A program made the translations under genes and the position numbers. A DNA stretch of 64,000 bases, from assembly GCA_023446155.1 (NCBI GenBank), contig JAEXIT010000006.1:95977-159976 (forward strand), given 5' to 3'. Of the stretch, positions 35,524 through 44,696 are shown one piece after another; position 1 is the stretch's first letter; the number at the start of each line of letters is the position of its first letter. The notes beneath the pieces were generated by a model. The model was not told where the DNA came from and made no database searches. It saw nothing but the letters and a program-made list of their open reading frames with translations. This DNA comes from Bacteroidota bacterium. Its GTDB lineage: Bacteria > Bacteroidota > Bacteroidia > Flavobacteriales > Flavobacteriaceae.

Positions 35524-37032
35524 ATGCACGTGAAAAGTAACAACAAACTATTTATCGCAATTATCGTTTCATTAGTACTGGGGGTCTTCCTGGGGTATTT
35601 GGTCAATTCATTAGGAAAAGGAAATACACTCCGCTATACACCCGCAAAAGAAGGCGCTGACGAACTGATATTTGAGACGAATGACGGGGTGACCCACCAT
35701 CAAAAAGTTTTTGTTATAAAGGACAGTCTGGAATACAACCAACTTCATAAAACTTTGCCGGCAGACGTTATGGTCGTGGTGGCAAGCAGTAAAAAAGTGA
35801 GCCTGGTACCGGAGGTGTTAAAAACCAACACCACTTTAAAACTTGAAAAAACACATAAATCGGTTAATGAATCCGTTACATCTATTGATACTATCGACTC
35901 GTTTTCTGAAAAAATAAAATTACTGGGGACGATTTTTATTCGTCTGGTTCAGATGATCATTGCACCATTGGTGTTTTCAACATTAGTGGTCGGGATAGCC
36001 AAAATGGGCGATATGAAAATGGTGGGACGCGTTGGTGCCAAAGCCATGGGATGGTTTATTTCGGCCTCCCTGATGTCGTTGCTTTTAGGAATGGTATTGG
36101 TAAACTGGTTGGAACCGGGTAAAGGAACACCTATCAAAATGGAAGATGCTTCTTCGGCCGGGGAACTATTGGAAAAAACACAGTCGTTTTCACTGGAAGA
36201 ATTTGTGAAACACGTGGTTCCGAAAAGTATTTTTGAAGCCATGGCAACCAATGAGATTTTACAGATTGTAATCTTCTCGGTTTTATTCGGAATTGCATTG
36301 GCCTCTTTAGGAGAAGCTGCCAAATCGATCATTAAAATGTTGGATGTTGTTTCGCATGTGATCCTGAAAATGGTTACCTATATTATGTGGGTTGCGCCAT
36401 TAGGTGTATTCGGTGCTGTTGCAGCTGCAGTAGCGAGTTATGGTTTTGAAATCTTCGGATTATACGCCAAATACCTGTTGGATTTTAGTATCGGAATTGC
36501 CCTGCTATGGGTCGTATTGCTCTCCGTCGGTTACCTGATTTTAGGGAAACGCCTGTGGGAATTGCTACGACGTATCAAAAGTCCGCTATTAATTGCCTTT
36601 TCAACGACCAGTAGTGAAGCGGTTTTCCCGAAACTGGTAGAAGAATTGGAGCGTTTTGGTTGCCAGAAACGTATTGTATCGTTCACACTACCCTTAGGTT
36701 ATTCGTTTAATCTGGATGGAAGTATGATGTACATGACCTTCGCGAGTATTTTTATCGCACAGGTATACGGAATTGACATGCCAATCGAAAAACAGCTCAC
36801 CATGTTATTGGTGCTGATGTTAACCAGTAAAGGGGTAGCCGGGGTACCAAGAGCCTCTCTGATTGTAGTGGTGGCGACTTGTGCCATGTTTGGCATTCCG
36901 CCCGAAGGAATTGCATTGATATTACCGATTGACCATTTTTGTGATATGGCACGAAGCATGACCAACGTTCTTGGAAATGCCTTGGCAACTACAGCCGTTG
37001 ACAAATGGGAAACAGCGAATGAAACTAACTAA
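35524..37032 (+). CDS. Dicarboxylate/amino acid:cation symporter (DAACS family)
   Basis: A 502-residue transporter of the GltP/DctA family, importing glutamate, aspartate or C4-dicarboxylates with Na+ or H+. Core features: TIFIRLVQMIIAPLVFSTLVVGIAKMGD (about 139-166), the Ser-rich re-entrant loop FSTTSSEAVFPKLVEELERFG (about 359-379), SFNLDGSMMYMTFASIFIAQ (about 393-412) and the substrate-binding DHFCDMARSMTNVLGNALA (about 475-493). An N-terminal extension of about 95 residues between the first two membrane segments is longer than in typical members and not recognised. It may be co-transcribed with the DedA gene 32 bp downstream. Confidence 0.93.
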   Translation: MHVKSNNKLFIAIIVSLVLGVFLGYLVNSLGKGNTLRYTPAKEGADELIFETNDGVTHHQKVFVIKDSLEYNQLHKTLPADVMVVVASSKKVSLVPEVLKTNTTLKLEKTHKSVNESVTSIDTIDSFSEKIKLLGTIFIRLVQMIIAPLVFSTLVVGIAKMGDMKMVGRVGAKAMGWFISASLMSLLLGMVLVNWLEPGKGTPIKMEDASSAGELLEKTQSFSLEEFVKHVVPKSIFEAMATNEILQIVIFSVLFGIALASLGEAAKSIIKMLDVVSHVILKMVTYIMWVAPLGVFGAVAAAVASYGFEIFGLYAKYLLDFSIGIALLWVVLLSVGYLILGKRLWELLRRIKSPLLIAFSTTSSEAVFPKLVEELERFGCQKRIVSFTLPLGYSFNLDGSMMYMTFASIFIAQVYGIDMPIEKQLTMLLVLMLTSKGVAGVPRASLIVVVATCAMFGIPPEGIALILPIDHFCDMARSMTNVLGNALATTAVDKWETANETN

Positions 37033-37064
37033 CTAATATTTATATATAATTTACCCAAAAAATT

Positions 37065-37751
37065 ATGGAAGGCTTTAAGTGGACAGAATTGTTGAATCCG
37101 GAGTTTTATATTAACCTGGAAATCGGCGGACACCATATTGGAATTTACGTTGTATTGTTTATCGTTTTTGCAGAAACAGGTTTATTTGCCGGTTTCTTTT
37201 TGCCGGGAGACAGTTTATTATTCCTTTCGGGAATTTACAGCGAAGTGTTGATGCGCGAATTGCTAGCGGTTAACGGCGACTTTGCCAACGTAGCCTTACT
37301 ATCCACTTTTGTAGCGATTTCCGGAATTATCGGGAATATATTTGGTTATTGGTTTGGTGCCAAAAGCGGACATTATCTGTATGCAAAAGAAGATAACTTC
37401 TGGTTTAAGAAAAAATACCTGATCCAATCGCGTTTGTTTTTTGAAAAACACGGAGGACGTGCCATTATTTTCGCACGTTTCTTACCTATATTGCGAACTT
37501 TTGCACCCATTGTAGCGGGTATCGTTCAGATGGAGAAAAAGAAATTTATGTTCTTTAACATCGTGAGTTCATTCTTGTGGTCGTTTACATTGATTTTCTC
37601 CGGACACTATTTGTACCGTTATTTATTGGACAATCACAATATGGATTTAAAAGCAAATATCGAATATATCGTAATTGCAATTATTATCCTTTCTACATCG
37701 CCACTTGCGATTAACTATCTGAAAAATAAAATCAAAGAAAGAAGAAGCTAA
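37065..37751 (+). CDS. DedA family membrane protein
   Basis: A 228-residue protein with about five hydrophobic segments. The family motif is present: FVAETGLFAGFFLPGDSLLF-like segment (about residues 34-54), then FxxRFxPxxRxxxPxxAG in IIFARFLPILRTFAPIVAGIVQM (about 136-158), with the conserved Arg and Pro residues. DedA proteins are linked to undecaprenyl-phosphate or phosphatidylethanolamine flipping across the inner membrane. The stop TAA overlaps the next gene's ATG (TAATG), so it is translationally coupled with the FAD oxidoreductase. Confidence 0.92.
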   Translation: MEGFKWTELLNPEFYINLEIGGHHIGIYVVLFIVFAETGLFAGFFLPGDSLLFLSGIYSEVLMRELLAVNGDFANVALLSTFVAISGIIGNIFGYWFGAKSGHYLYAKEDNFWFKKKYLIQSRLFFEKHGGRAIIFARFLPILRTFAPIVAGIVQMEKKKFMFFNIVSSFLWSFTLIFSGHYLYRYLLDNHNMDLKANIEYIVIAIIILSTSPLAINYLKNKIKERRS

Positions 37752-38869
37752 TGCTTAGTCTGAGTTACTGGGAAATTAAAAACTGGTTTTCGAACGTCGA
37801 CTATACGGTAGTCGGTAGCGGTATTGTCGGATTACACACGGCATTACGCTTGCGCGAACGATTTCCAAAAAGTAAGATCCTGGTACTCGAAAAAGGGCCG
37901 TTGCCACAAGGCGCGAGTACCAAAAATGCCGGTTTTGCCTGTTTCGGAAGTCTGTCGGAAATTATAGACGATCTGAAAAAGCATACCGAAGACGAAGTCG
38001 TGCAATTAATCGAAAAACGTTGGCGCGGACTACAATTGCTGCGCAAGAGACTTGGCGATCAAACCATCGATTTCCGTCCGTATGGCGGTTATGAATTGTT
38101 TTTAAAAGACGACGAGTCGAGCTATGCCGAATGTCTTCAGAAAATGCCATTTGTCAACGAAGTGCTGAAACCGCTTTTTAAAGCCGATGTGTTTTCAAAA
38201 GAAGTAGACCGTTTCGACTTTAAAGGCATTCAGGATCATCTGATCTTTAATCCGTTCGAAGGGCAAATTGACACCGGAAACATGATGCAGGCTTTGCTAA
38301 AAGAAGCTGCGGCCAACGATATTCAAATCTTAAATTATCAAACCGTAACCGGTTATCTGGACAAAGGGAATAGTGTTGAGGTACATACCAACGATTTTAT
38401 CATCACAACCGGAAAGTTGTTTTTTGCTACCAATGGTTTTGCCGGAAAAATTACCAATGGCGCGGTTCGTCCGGCCAGAGCTCAGGTTTTAATTACCGAA
38501 CCGATTCCAAATCTGGATATTCGCGGAACTTTTCATATCGACAGCGGTTATTATTATTTCCGGAATATCGACGACCGAATTCTTTTTGGCGGTGGAAGAA
38601 ACCTCGATTTTGAAGGGGAAACCACCACAACCTTTGGCGAGACGGAACAAATTCAAAACCGTTTGGAAGAATTGTTAAAAAATGTAATTTTGCCAAATCA
38701 GGAATTTCAAATAGCCCATCGCTGGAGCGGAATCATGGGAATGGGAATCCATAAAAAACCAATCGTAGAACAACAGTCCCAAAATGTCTTCTGTGGCGTA
38801 CGCCTCGGCGGAATGGGAGTGGCTATCGGAAGCCTGATCGGACAGGAATTAGCAGACTTATTAGAATAA
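37751..38869 (+). CDS. FAD-dependent oxidoreductase (DAO family)
   Basis: A 372-residue flavoprotein. The N-terminal dinucleotide-binding motif VVGSGIVGLHTALRLRERFP (about residues 18-37) and the D-amino-acid-oxidase-like C-terminus (HRWSGIMGMGIHKKPIVE, then GVRLGGMGVAIGSLIGQELADLL) are clear. It probably oxidises a secondary or primary amine; substrate cannot be read. It is the middle gene of a three-gene unit: its ATG overlaps the DedA stop, and its stop overlaps the mtgA start. Confidence 0.88.
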   Translation: MLSLSYWEIKNWFSNVDYTVVGSGIVGLHTALRLRERFPKSKILVLEKGPLPQGASTKNAGFACFGSLSEIIDDLKKHTEDEVVQLIEKRWRGLQLLRKRLGDQTIDFRPYGGYELFLKDDESSYAECLQKMPFVNEVLKPLFKADVFSKEVDRFDFKGIQDHLIFNPFEGQIDTGNMMQALLKEAAANDIQILNYQTVTGYLDKGNSVEVHTNDFIITTGKLFFATNGFAGKITNGAVRPARAQVLITEPIPNLDIRGTFHIDSGYYYFRNIDDRILFGGGRNLDFEGETTTTFGETEQIQNRLEELLKNVILPNQEFQIAHRWSGIMGMGIHKKPIVEQQSQNVFCGVRLGGMGVAIGSLIGQELADLLE

Positions 38870-39612
38870 TGGCGGTAAAAAAAACATCAAAAACAAACAC
38901 CAAATCCAAACCAAAAGAAGGGAAAAGAAGTTTTGCGAATAAAGTAGCGCGCTTTTGTCTGAAAGCATTCCTATGGTTTTTTGCAATTTCCTTATTTTTT
39001 GTCATCCTGTTTAAATTCGTACCGGTTCCGTTTACGCCTCTAATGGCCATCCGGGGATTAGAAACCAGACAAGATGGTAAAGAAAAGGTGTGCAAACACG
39101 ATTGGGTACCGTTGGAAGACATTTCCGAAAACTTGCAAAAAGCAGTTATTGCCAGTGAAGACGGTACGTTTTTAGATCATAATGGTTTTGATTTTGGGGC
39201 CATGCAAAAAGCATTCGACAGTAATCAAAAAGGCCGAAAACTAAAAGGCGGAAGTACTATTTCGCAACAAACCGCCAAAAATGTTTTCTTATGGCAGGGA
39301 AGAAGTTACCTGCGCAAAGGATTGGAGGCCTATTTTACCGTCCTGATCGAATTGATTTGGGGGAAAGAACGCATCATGGAAGTCTATCTGAACAGTATCG
39401 AAATGGGCGACGGGATTTACGGTGCACAAGCGGCCTCGGAATTCTGGTATGGGAAAAGTGCTAAAAACCTATCCAAATACGAAGCGGCCGGAATTGCAGC
39501 CATATTACCAAGTCCAAGACGATTTAAAGCCTCGAATTCATCGTCCTATATCAACCGACGAAAGGATAAAATTGTCCGCGTAATGCGTCATATCGGGAAG
39601 ATCGAATATTAA
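38869..39612 (+). CDS. mtgA: Monofunctional biosynthetic peptidoglycan transglycosylase
   Basis: A 247-residue glycosyltransferase family 51 enzyme that polymerises lipid II glycan strands. It has a Lys-rich cytoplasmic N-terminus, one membrane anchor (about residues 33-56) and the GT51 motifs: catalytic Glu in ASEDGTFLDHNGFD (about 98-111), GGSTISQQTAKNVFLW (about 127-142), ELIWGKERIMEVYLNSIEMG (about 162-181), and YGAQAASEFWYGKSAKNLSKYEAA. There is no transpeptidase domain. The start overlaps the previous stop (TAATG), so the unit DedA-oxidoreductase-mtgA is co-translated. Confidence 0.95.
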   Translation: MAVKKTSKTNTKSKPKEGKRSFANKVARFCLKAFLWFFAISLFFVILFKFVPVPFTPLMAIRGLETRQDGKEKVCKHDWVPLEDISENLQKAVIASEDGTFLDHNGFDFGAMQKAFDSNQKGRKLKGGSTISQQTAKNVFLWQGRSYLRKGLEAYFTVLIELIWGKERIMEVYLNSIEMGDGIYGAQAASEFWYGKSAKNLSKYEAAGIAAILPSPRRFKASNSSSYINRRKDKIVRVMRHIGKIEY

Positions 39613-39637
39613 TTGAAAGATAAAATTACAACCATAT

Positions 39638-39673
39638 AAAAAGGCTGTTTCATTTCGAAACAGCCTTTTTTTT
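39638..39673. terminator. Terminator after mtgA
   Basis: AAAAAGGCTGTTTC and GAAACAGCCTTTTT pair around ATTTC and run into eight T; it also lies just past the 3' end of the convergent DUF1842 gene. Confidence 0.85.
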
Positions 39674-39689
39674 GATCTTGCAAAAGAGA

Positions 39690-40130
39690 CTAGTTGCTGG
39701 CGGCTAATTCGCCAACTTTGATAATAGTAACGACAGCGTCCACTACTTCGTGCCAGTTACCTTTATCATCGGTATACATAAAATTAGCTGTTCCGGACTG
39801 CCAGTTGGATTCCAACACCATTCTTAGTTTGGTATTTGGCAAAAGAACCGGTCCGATTCCGGCATGTGGCGGGAATTTAATGTTTGGATAACCCTCGGCG
39901 GTTACCAAAATATGTGTATTTTTTGGCATAACCGTCATATACGTATAGTCACCACGTAAATCCGTGAACAATGTAAAAGGCGGATTAACCGTAGCATTGT
40001 GAACTACTCCTTTACCTGTAACGGTTTGTGCAGGTGTGTTAACGGCAAAATGTACTTCGAAAGTTGGTGCTCCCAGGTTTGGAGAAGCAATCTTGTACGA
40101 AACGATGAATAAACCAGATTTTGATTCCAT
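39690..40130 (-). CDS. DUF1842-like domain protein
   Basis: A 146-residue soluble protein, beta-rich by composition. The segments GLFIVSYKIASPNLGAPTFE, VNTPAQTVTGKGVV, GDYTYMTVMPKNTHILVTAEGYPN and PPHAGIGPVLLPNTKLRMVLESNW resemble the DUF1842 family as I remember it; that family has no settled function. There is no signal peptide. It is transcribed alone, convergent with mtgA. Confidence 0.7.
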   Translation of the reverse strand: MESKSGLFIVSYKIASPNLGAPTFEVHFAVNTPAQTVTGKGVVHNATVNPPFTLFTDLRGDYTYMTVMPKNTHILVTAEGYPNIKFPPHAGIGPVLLPNTKLRMVLESNWQSGTANFMYTDDKGNWHEVVDAVVTIIKVGELAASN

Positions 40131-40339
40131 AATGAAATAGATTTGAGATTAGGATAACAAATTTCAGCGGTTTGAAGGAGGTATTTTAACGTAGAAGTAC
40201 GGAATCTGCTTTTTGCGTAAAATTACGTGCTAGGAGTTTGACTGTTAGTTTTATTTGATAAAATAGGATGTTGAAAAAAGAGCGTTGTAACAATTCTAAA
40301 GGTCAAGCGTCTAATACATAAATCAAAAAACGAATAATT

Positions 40340-41143
40340 ATGTACGCACATGAAATCGATTACCAGATTTTTGGTGAAGAGATGCAATATGTCGAAATAG
40401 AACTGGATCCACAGGAAGTAGTAGTTGCTGAGGCGGGAAGTTTTATGATGATGGACAACGGGATTCAAATGGAAACCATTTTTGGAGACGGATCCGCACA
40501 ACAACAATCCGGAATTTTTGGAAAGTTATTGTCGGCCGGAAAGCGTGTTTTGACTGGAGAAAGTCTTTTTATGACGGCTTATACCAATCAGAACAACCGC
40601 AAAAGTAAAATCTGTTTTGCATCGCCGTATCCGGGAAAAATTGTAGCGATTGACCTGACGAAATACCAAGGGAAATTTATTTGTCAGAAAGATTCGTTCC
40701 TATGCGCGGCCAAAGGCGTTTCCATTGGGATTGAATTTTCCCGTAAACTGGGAACCGGACTTTTCGGAGGTGAAGGCTTTATCATGCAAAAGATCGAAGG
40801 CGATGGAATGGCTTTTGTACATTCCGGAGGAACTCTGGCACGAAGAGAATTACAAGCCGGAGAAATTCTAAAAGTAGATACCGGTTGTATTGTTGGTTTT
40901 ACAAAAGACATCGATTATGATATTGAATTTATCGGAGGGATTAAGAATTCGATTTTTGGTGGGGAAGGTTTATTTTTCGCAACCCTACGCGGACCGGGAG
41001 TGGTGTATGTACAATCATTACCATTTAGCCGACTAGCCGACAGGATTATCGCTTCGGCGCCGAGAGCGGGAGGAAAAAGCAGAGAAGAAGGAAGCCTTTT
41101 GGGTGGACTAGGAAACCTGCTGGACGGTGACAACCGTTTTTAA
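40340..41143 (+). CDS. AIM24 / TIGR00266 family protein
   Basis: A 267-residue cytoplasmic protein with the beta-helical AIM24 fold (tryptophan RNA-binding attenuator-like). Typical segments: MQYVEIELDPQEVVVAEAGSFMMMD (about 15-39), GTGLFGGEGFIMQKIEGDGMAFVHSGG (about 138-164), and GLFFATLRGPGVVYVQSLPFSRLADRI (about 212-238). The family has no confirmed function in bacteria; the yeast relative is a mitochondrial cristae protein. It is transcribed alone and followed by a terminator. Confidence 0.9.
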   Translation: MYAHEIDYQIFGEEMQYVEIELDPQEVVVAEAGSFMMMDNGIQMETIFGDGSAQQQSGIFGKLLSAGKRVLTGESLFMTAYTNQNNRKSKICFASPYPGKIVAIDLTKYQGKFICQKDSFLCAAKGVSIGIEFSRKLGTGLFGGEGFIMQKIEGDGMAFVHSGGTLARRELQAGEILKVDTGCIVGFTKDIDYDIEFIGGIKNSIFGGEGLFFATLRGPGVVYVQSLPFSRLADRIIASAPRAGGKSREEGSLLGGLGNLLDGDNRF

Positions 41144-41181
41144 AAAAGCATTTTTTTCTAATTAATTGATTTTATAAAAAG

Positions 41182-41211
41182 AAAAGCGCCCTGCAATTGC
41201 GGGCGCTTTTT
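41182..41211. terminator. Terminator between the AIM24 and prolyl oligopeptidase genes
   Basis: AAAAGCGCCC and GGGCGCTTTT pair around a nine-base loop. T and A runs on both sides allow bidirectional use for the two convergent genes. Confidence 0.8.
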
Positions 41212-41233
41212 GATTTGTATCAAAAAAAACGGA

Positions 41234-43363
41234 TTACTTTTTCAGATTCGGTAAACTCTTAATTCCCATATTGTATAGGGTAAAGGCAAAAATGTCTACA
41301 CTTTCCTGAATGGAAGCGGCAACCGATTTTCCGGCACCATGTCCGGCATTCACATCAATACGGATTAAAACCGGATTGTTCCCTGTTTGTTTTTCCTGTA
41401 ATTCCGCAGCAAATTTAAAACTGTGCGCCGGAACCACACGGTCGTCATGATCACCGGTAGTAACCAAAGTTGCCGGGTACTGTACGCCTTTTTTCACATT
41501 GTGAACCGGCGAATAGCCTTTCAGGTAATTGAACATTTCTTTGTTGTCTTCCGCAGTTCCATAGTCGTATGCCCATCCGGCACCGGCTGTAAACGTATGG
41601 TAACGCAACATATCCATTACACCAACGGCTGGCAACGCCACTTTCATAAGATCCGGACGTTGCGTCATGGTAGCACCTACTAACAATCCTCCGTTCGATC
41701 CACCGCGGATGGCAAGGAAATCTTTGGAAGTATATTTGTTGGCAATCAGGTATTCTGCAGCGGCGATAAAATCGTCAAATACATTTTGTTTTTGAAGCTT
41801 GGTACCGGCATCATGCCATTTTTTACCATATTCACCACCACCGCGAAGGTTTGGTACGGCATAAACACCACCACTTTCCAACCAAACGGCATTCGAAATA
41901 CTGAAACTTGGTGTAAGACTCGCATTGAATCCTCCGTAACCGTATAGGATGGTTGGGTTTTTACCGTCTAATTTTGTCCCTTTTTTATATGTGATGATCA
42001 TTGGGATTTTTGTCCCGTCTTTCGACGTATAGAAAACCTGTTTGGACGTATAATCCTCGCTGTTAAAATCTACTTTTGGTTTTTGGTAGATTTCCGATTT
42101 TCCGGTTTGTGGATCGTACGAATAAATCGTTCCCGGTGTTGTATAATTGGTAAAGTAGAAATACAAGGTTTTTACCTCTTTTTTACCACCAAATCCGGAA
42201 GCTGTTCCTACGCCCGGAAGCTGAATTTCGCGAACCATTTTTCCACTATGATCGTATTGACGTACAACCGATACGGCATCTTTCATATAATTGGCAAAGA
42301 AGTAGCCGCCGCCGTTACTTGGCGTTAATACATTTTCGGTTTCGGCGATAAAATTTTTCCAGTTTTCCGGTTTCGGATTGCTGATGTCTGTCGTAACGAT
42401 ACGTCTGTTTGGTGCATTCAGGTTGGTCACGATAAACAATTTTCCACCGTCGTTTTCAATGACATAACTATCGCTGTTAAAATTATCCAGAATAGTTATA
42501 ATCGGACTATTCGGTTTGGTAAGATCTTTAATGTATAATTCGTTTCCGGATGTTGAATTCGCAGCCGAAATCACCAAATAGTTATCGTCTTCGGTTACCG
42601 ATCCACCAACATAACGTCTTTTCTGATCCAATCCGAAAACCACTTTGTCCTCTTTTTGAGACGTACCCAGTTTATGGTAGTACAATTTATGTTGATCGGT
42701 TTTGGCCGATAATTCACTTCCGGTTGGTTTGTCGTAACTGGAATAGTAGAAACCGTCGTTCCCTTTCCAGGACACACCACTGAATTTAACGTCAACCAAA
42801 GTGTCTTCGATTATCTTTTTAGTGATGGCATCCATGATGATCACTTTTCTCCAGTCGCTACCACCTTCTGAAATGGAATAGGCCACTTTCGAACCATCGC
42901 GGGAAAAATCAAGACCACCTAAAGAAGTCGTTCCGTCTTTTGAAAACGTATTCGGATCCAGAAAAACTTCCTCTTTTCCGGAAGCATCTTTGCGATAGAT
43001 CACCGATTGGTTTTGTAAACCGTTGTTTTTGGTATAATAGGTATAGTTGCCTTCTTTAAAAGGAGCGCTTATTTTTTCGTAATTCCACAGTTTTTCCAAA
43101 CGGGCTTTCAGAGCATTGCGAAAAGGAATCTGACTCAGGTAGTTGTAGGTCACCTCATTTTCGGCCTTCACCCAGGCAGCAGTTTCGGCCGAACGATCGT
43201 CTTCCAGCCATCGGTAAGGGTCTTTTACAGTTGTACCAAAATAGGCGTCATTCGTTTCGGTTTTACGGGTCTCCGGGTATTTTAATTTTACCGGCCCCTT
43301 GGATGTTTGTGCATTCATGGTAAGACTACAAACCACAGCCATGGTTGTTATTGTTTTTTTCAT
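41234..43363 (-). CDS. Secreted prolyl oligopeptidase family serine peptidase
   Basis: A 709-residue S9A-type enzyme with a signal peptide (about 1-20), a seven-bladed beta-propeller (about 90-430) and an alpha/beta-hydrolase domain. Catalytic residues: Ser in IRGGSNGGLLVGA (about 561), Asp in GDHDDRVVPAHS (about 642) and His in NAGHGAGKS (about 680). LRGGGEYGKKWHDAG near 510 is the family signature. It cleaves short peptides after proline in the periplasm; whether it is exported to the surface is not shown. It is transcribed alone. Confidence 0.95.
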   Translation of the reverse strand: MKKTITTMAVVCSLTMNAQTSKGPVKLKYPETRKTETNDAYFGTTVKDPYRWLEDDRSAETAAWVKAENEVTYNYLSQIPFRNALKARLEKLWNYEKISAPFKEGNYTYYTKNNGLQNQSVIYRKDASGKEEVFLDPNTFSKDGTTSLGGLDFSRDGSKVAYSISEGGSDWRKVIIMDAITKKIIEDTLVDVKFSGVSWKGNDGFYYSSYDKPTGSELSAKTDQHKLYYHKLGTSQKEDKVVFGLDQKRRYVGGSVTEDDNYLVISAANSTSGNELYIKDLTKPNSPIITILDNFNSDSYVIENDGGKLFIVTNLNAPNRRIVTTDISNPKPENWKNFIAETENVLTPSNGGGYFFANYMKDAVSVVRQYDHSGKMVREIQLPGVGTASGFGGKKEVKTLYFYFTNYTTPGTIYSYDPQTGKSEIYQKPKVDFNSEDYTSKQVFYTSKDGTKIPMIITYKKGTKLDGKNPTILYGYGGFNASLTPSFSISNAVWLESGGVYAVPNLRGGGEYGKKWHDAGTKLQKQNVFDDFIAAAEYLIANKYTSKDFLAIRGGSNGGLLVGATMTQRPDLMKVALPAVGVMDMLRYHTFTAGAGWAYDYGTAEDNKEMFNYLKGYSPVHNVKKGVQYPATLVTTGDHDDRVVPAHSFKFAAELQEKQTGNNPVLIRIDVNAGHGAGKSVAASIQESVDIFAFTLYNMGIKSLPNLKK

Positions 43364-43632
43364 CTACTTGGTTTTTGGTTTCTAACAAAAATAAGGAATC
43401 AATTGTTATAGTTTCGTTAAAATAAAAAAGTGTTGGTTTTGTGATCTAAAGGGCATAATAGGTATTGTTTTTTTGAATATAACACAAAATCGGAAGTAAT
43501 AACTATTGTCTTAGATACTAATTATTTTGACTGCCCATATGGTTTCAATTACGAAACTATTGAATGTATCTTTACATAAAGGATCCTATCATTGTCTTAA
43601 GATGTAATAACATTATATAAAAAAACAGAGAA

Positions 43633-44613
43633 ATGAAAACAAAAATTACCGTAGTATTGGTCGTACTATTTTTAGCTTCATGTAGCTATGATAGGAATGA
43701 TGATATAAAACAGAGCCATTCTGAGATAAGTGAAAAATATATTGATGAGAATTACTATAACTGGATTAAAGAGACTGGAGAATTGATTTATAAATCGAAC
43801 CCGGTTCGGGAAGATTTTGGACAATATGATAAAAATAGTTCCAGAGTAGCGTCAGAAAACAAGGAGAAATTAACGAAAAAGCATCTGGATGAATTTGGAT
43901 TTACAGAAGAATCGCTATTTCTTTTGTTTAAAGGTTATGATAGAGCGACTTTAAATCCATTTACAAAAAAACCAGACGAAATAATCATTAATGATTATAG
44001 TACTAAGAATGCCAAACGGATGGATTCGGCTAAAAAATATGGAGGAACAGCTTATTTAGAGCTTGGAGATCCTACAATTGAGACCTTTCCTTTAGGAACG
44101 CCGGAATACAGAGTGTCTGAAACCTGGGCGTATAACAGGGGAAGTACAGAAGATGAATTAATAAAAGAATTTGTGTATAAAACCGGAACGTTAACCCGAT
44201 GGAATCTTGCCATGACAGCAGGCGTCACAACTTCTTTTAAAGTTAATATTCCATTTATCGGTGAGGCAGGTGCAGAAGTATCATTGTCTACTACAGCTGA
44301 AGGTGGAGGAGAAGAAACAAATGAAAAAGAAACAAAGACAGCCTATGTAGCAAAAGTGCCTCCTAAATCGAAAAGACGGGTTGTAATGATCGAAAAAATA
44401 CAGCAAAAACGGATACTGTATAAAGTTCCGATAAAAATTACAGGATGGATTTGGACGGCTAAACATATACTGTATTTCTCAGGTGGAAATACACCTGCTA
44501 AAAAGTTGATGGATGGTATTAAACCGGAACAAAGATATTATTCCTGGGAAATAACAACAAAAGACAATTCAGATGTGGAAATATATGCTGAAGATCCAAT
44601 TCCGTTGAATTAA
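43633..44613 (+). CDS. Lipoprotein with an aerolysin-like (ETX/MTX2-type) beta-pore-forming domain, candidate
   Basis: A 326-residue lipoprotein: signal peptide and lipobox LFLASC (Cys17). Residues about 17-155 are helical or mixed and not recognised. From about 160 to 275 the sequence alternates Ser/Thr and hydrophobic residues and has the order seen in aerolysin-like toxins: long strand (ETWAYNRG), TTSFKVNIPFIGEAG (about 199-213), a Ser/Thr/Glu-rich amphipathic stretch (about 214-235, candidate insertion hairpin), then VAKVPPKSKRRVVMIEK (about 239-255), and strands to ITGWIWTAK. The VPP turn after the hairpin is characteristic. The match is by pattern only. The gene is AT-richer than its neighbours and alone between terminators. 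Confidence 0.55.
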   Translation: MKTKITVVLVVLFLASCSYDRNDDIKQSHSEISEKYIDENYYNWIKETGELIYKSNPVREDFGQYDKNSSRVASENKEKLTKKHLDEFGFTEESLFLLFKGYDRATLNPFTKKPDEIIINDYSTKNAKRMDSAKKYGGTAYLELGDPTIETFPLGTPEYRVSETWAYNRGSTEDELIKEFVYKTGTLTRWNLAMTAGVTTSFKVNIPFIGEAGAEVSLSTTAEGGGEETNEKETKTAYVAKVPPKSKRRVVMIEKIQQKRILYKVPIKITGWIWTAKHILYFSGGNTPAKKLMDGIKPEQRYYSWEITTKDNSDVEIYAEDPIPLN

Positions 44614-44638
44614 TTTATTACTGAATTTATAGGAAGTA

Positions 44639-44679
44639 AAAACGCCCTTTAAAAGTTAATTCCAATTAAAGGGCGTTTT
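44639..44679. terminator. Terminator after the pore-forming-like lipoprotein gene
   Basis: AAAACGCCCTTTAA and TTAAAGGGCGTTTT pair around a 13-base loop. It can also serve the convergent DUF4625 gene that ends at 44697. Confidence 0.8.
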
Positions 44680-44696
44680 ACGTATCAATGTTTTAG

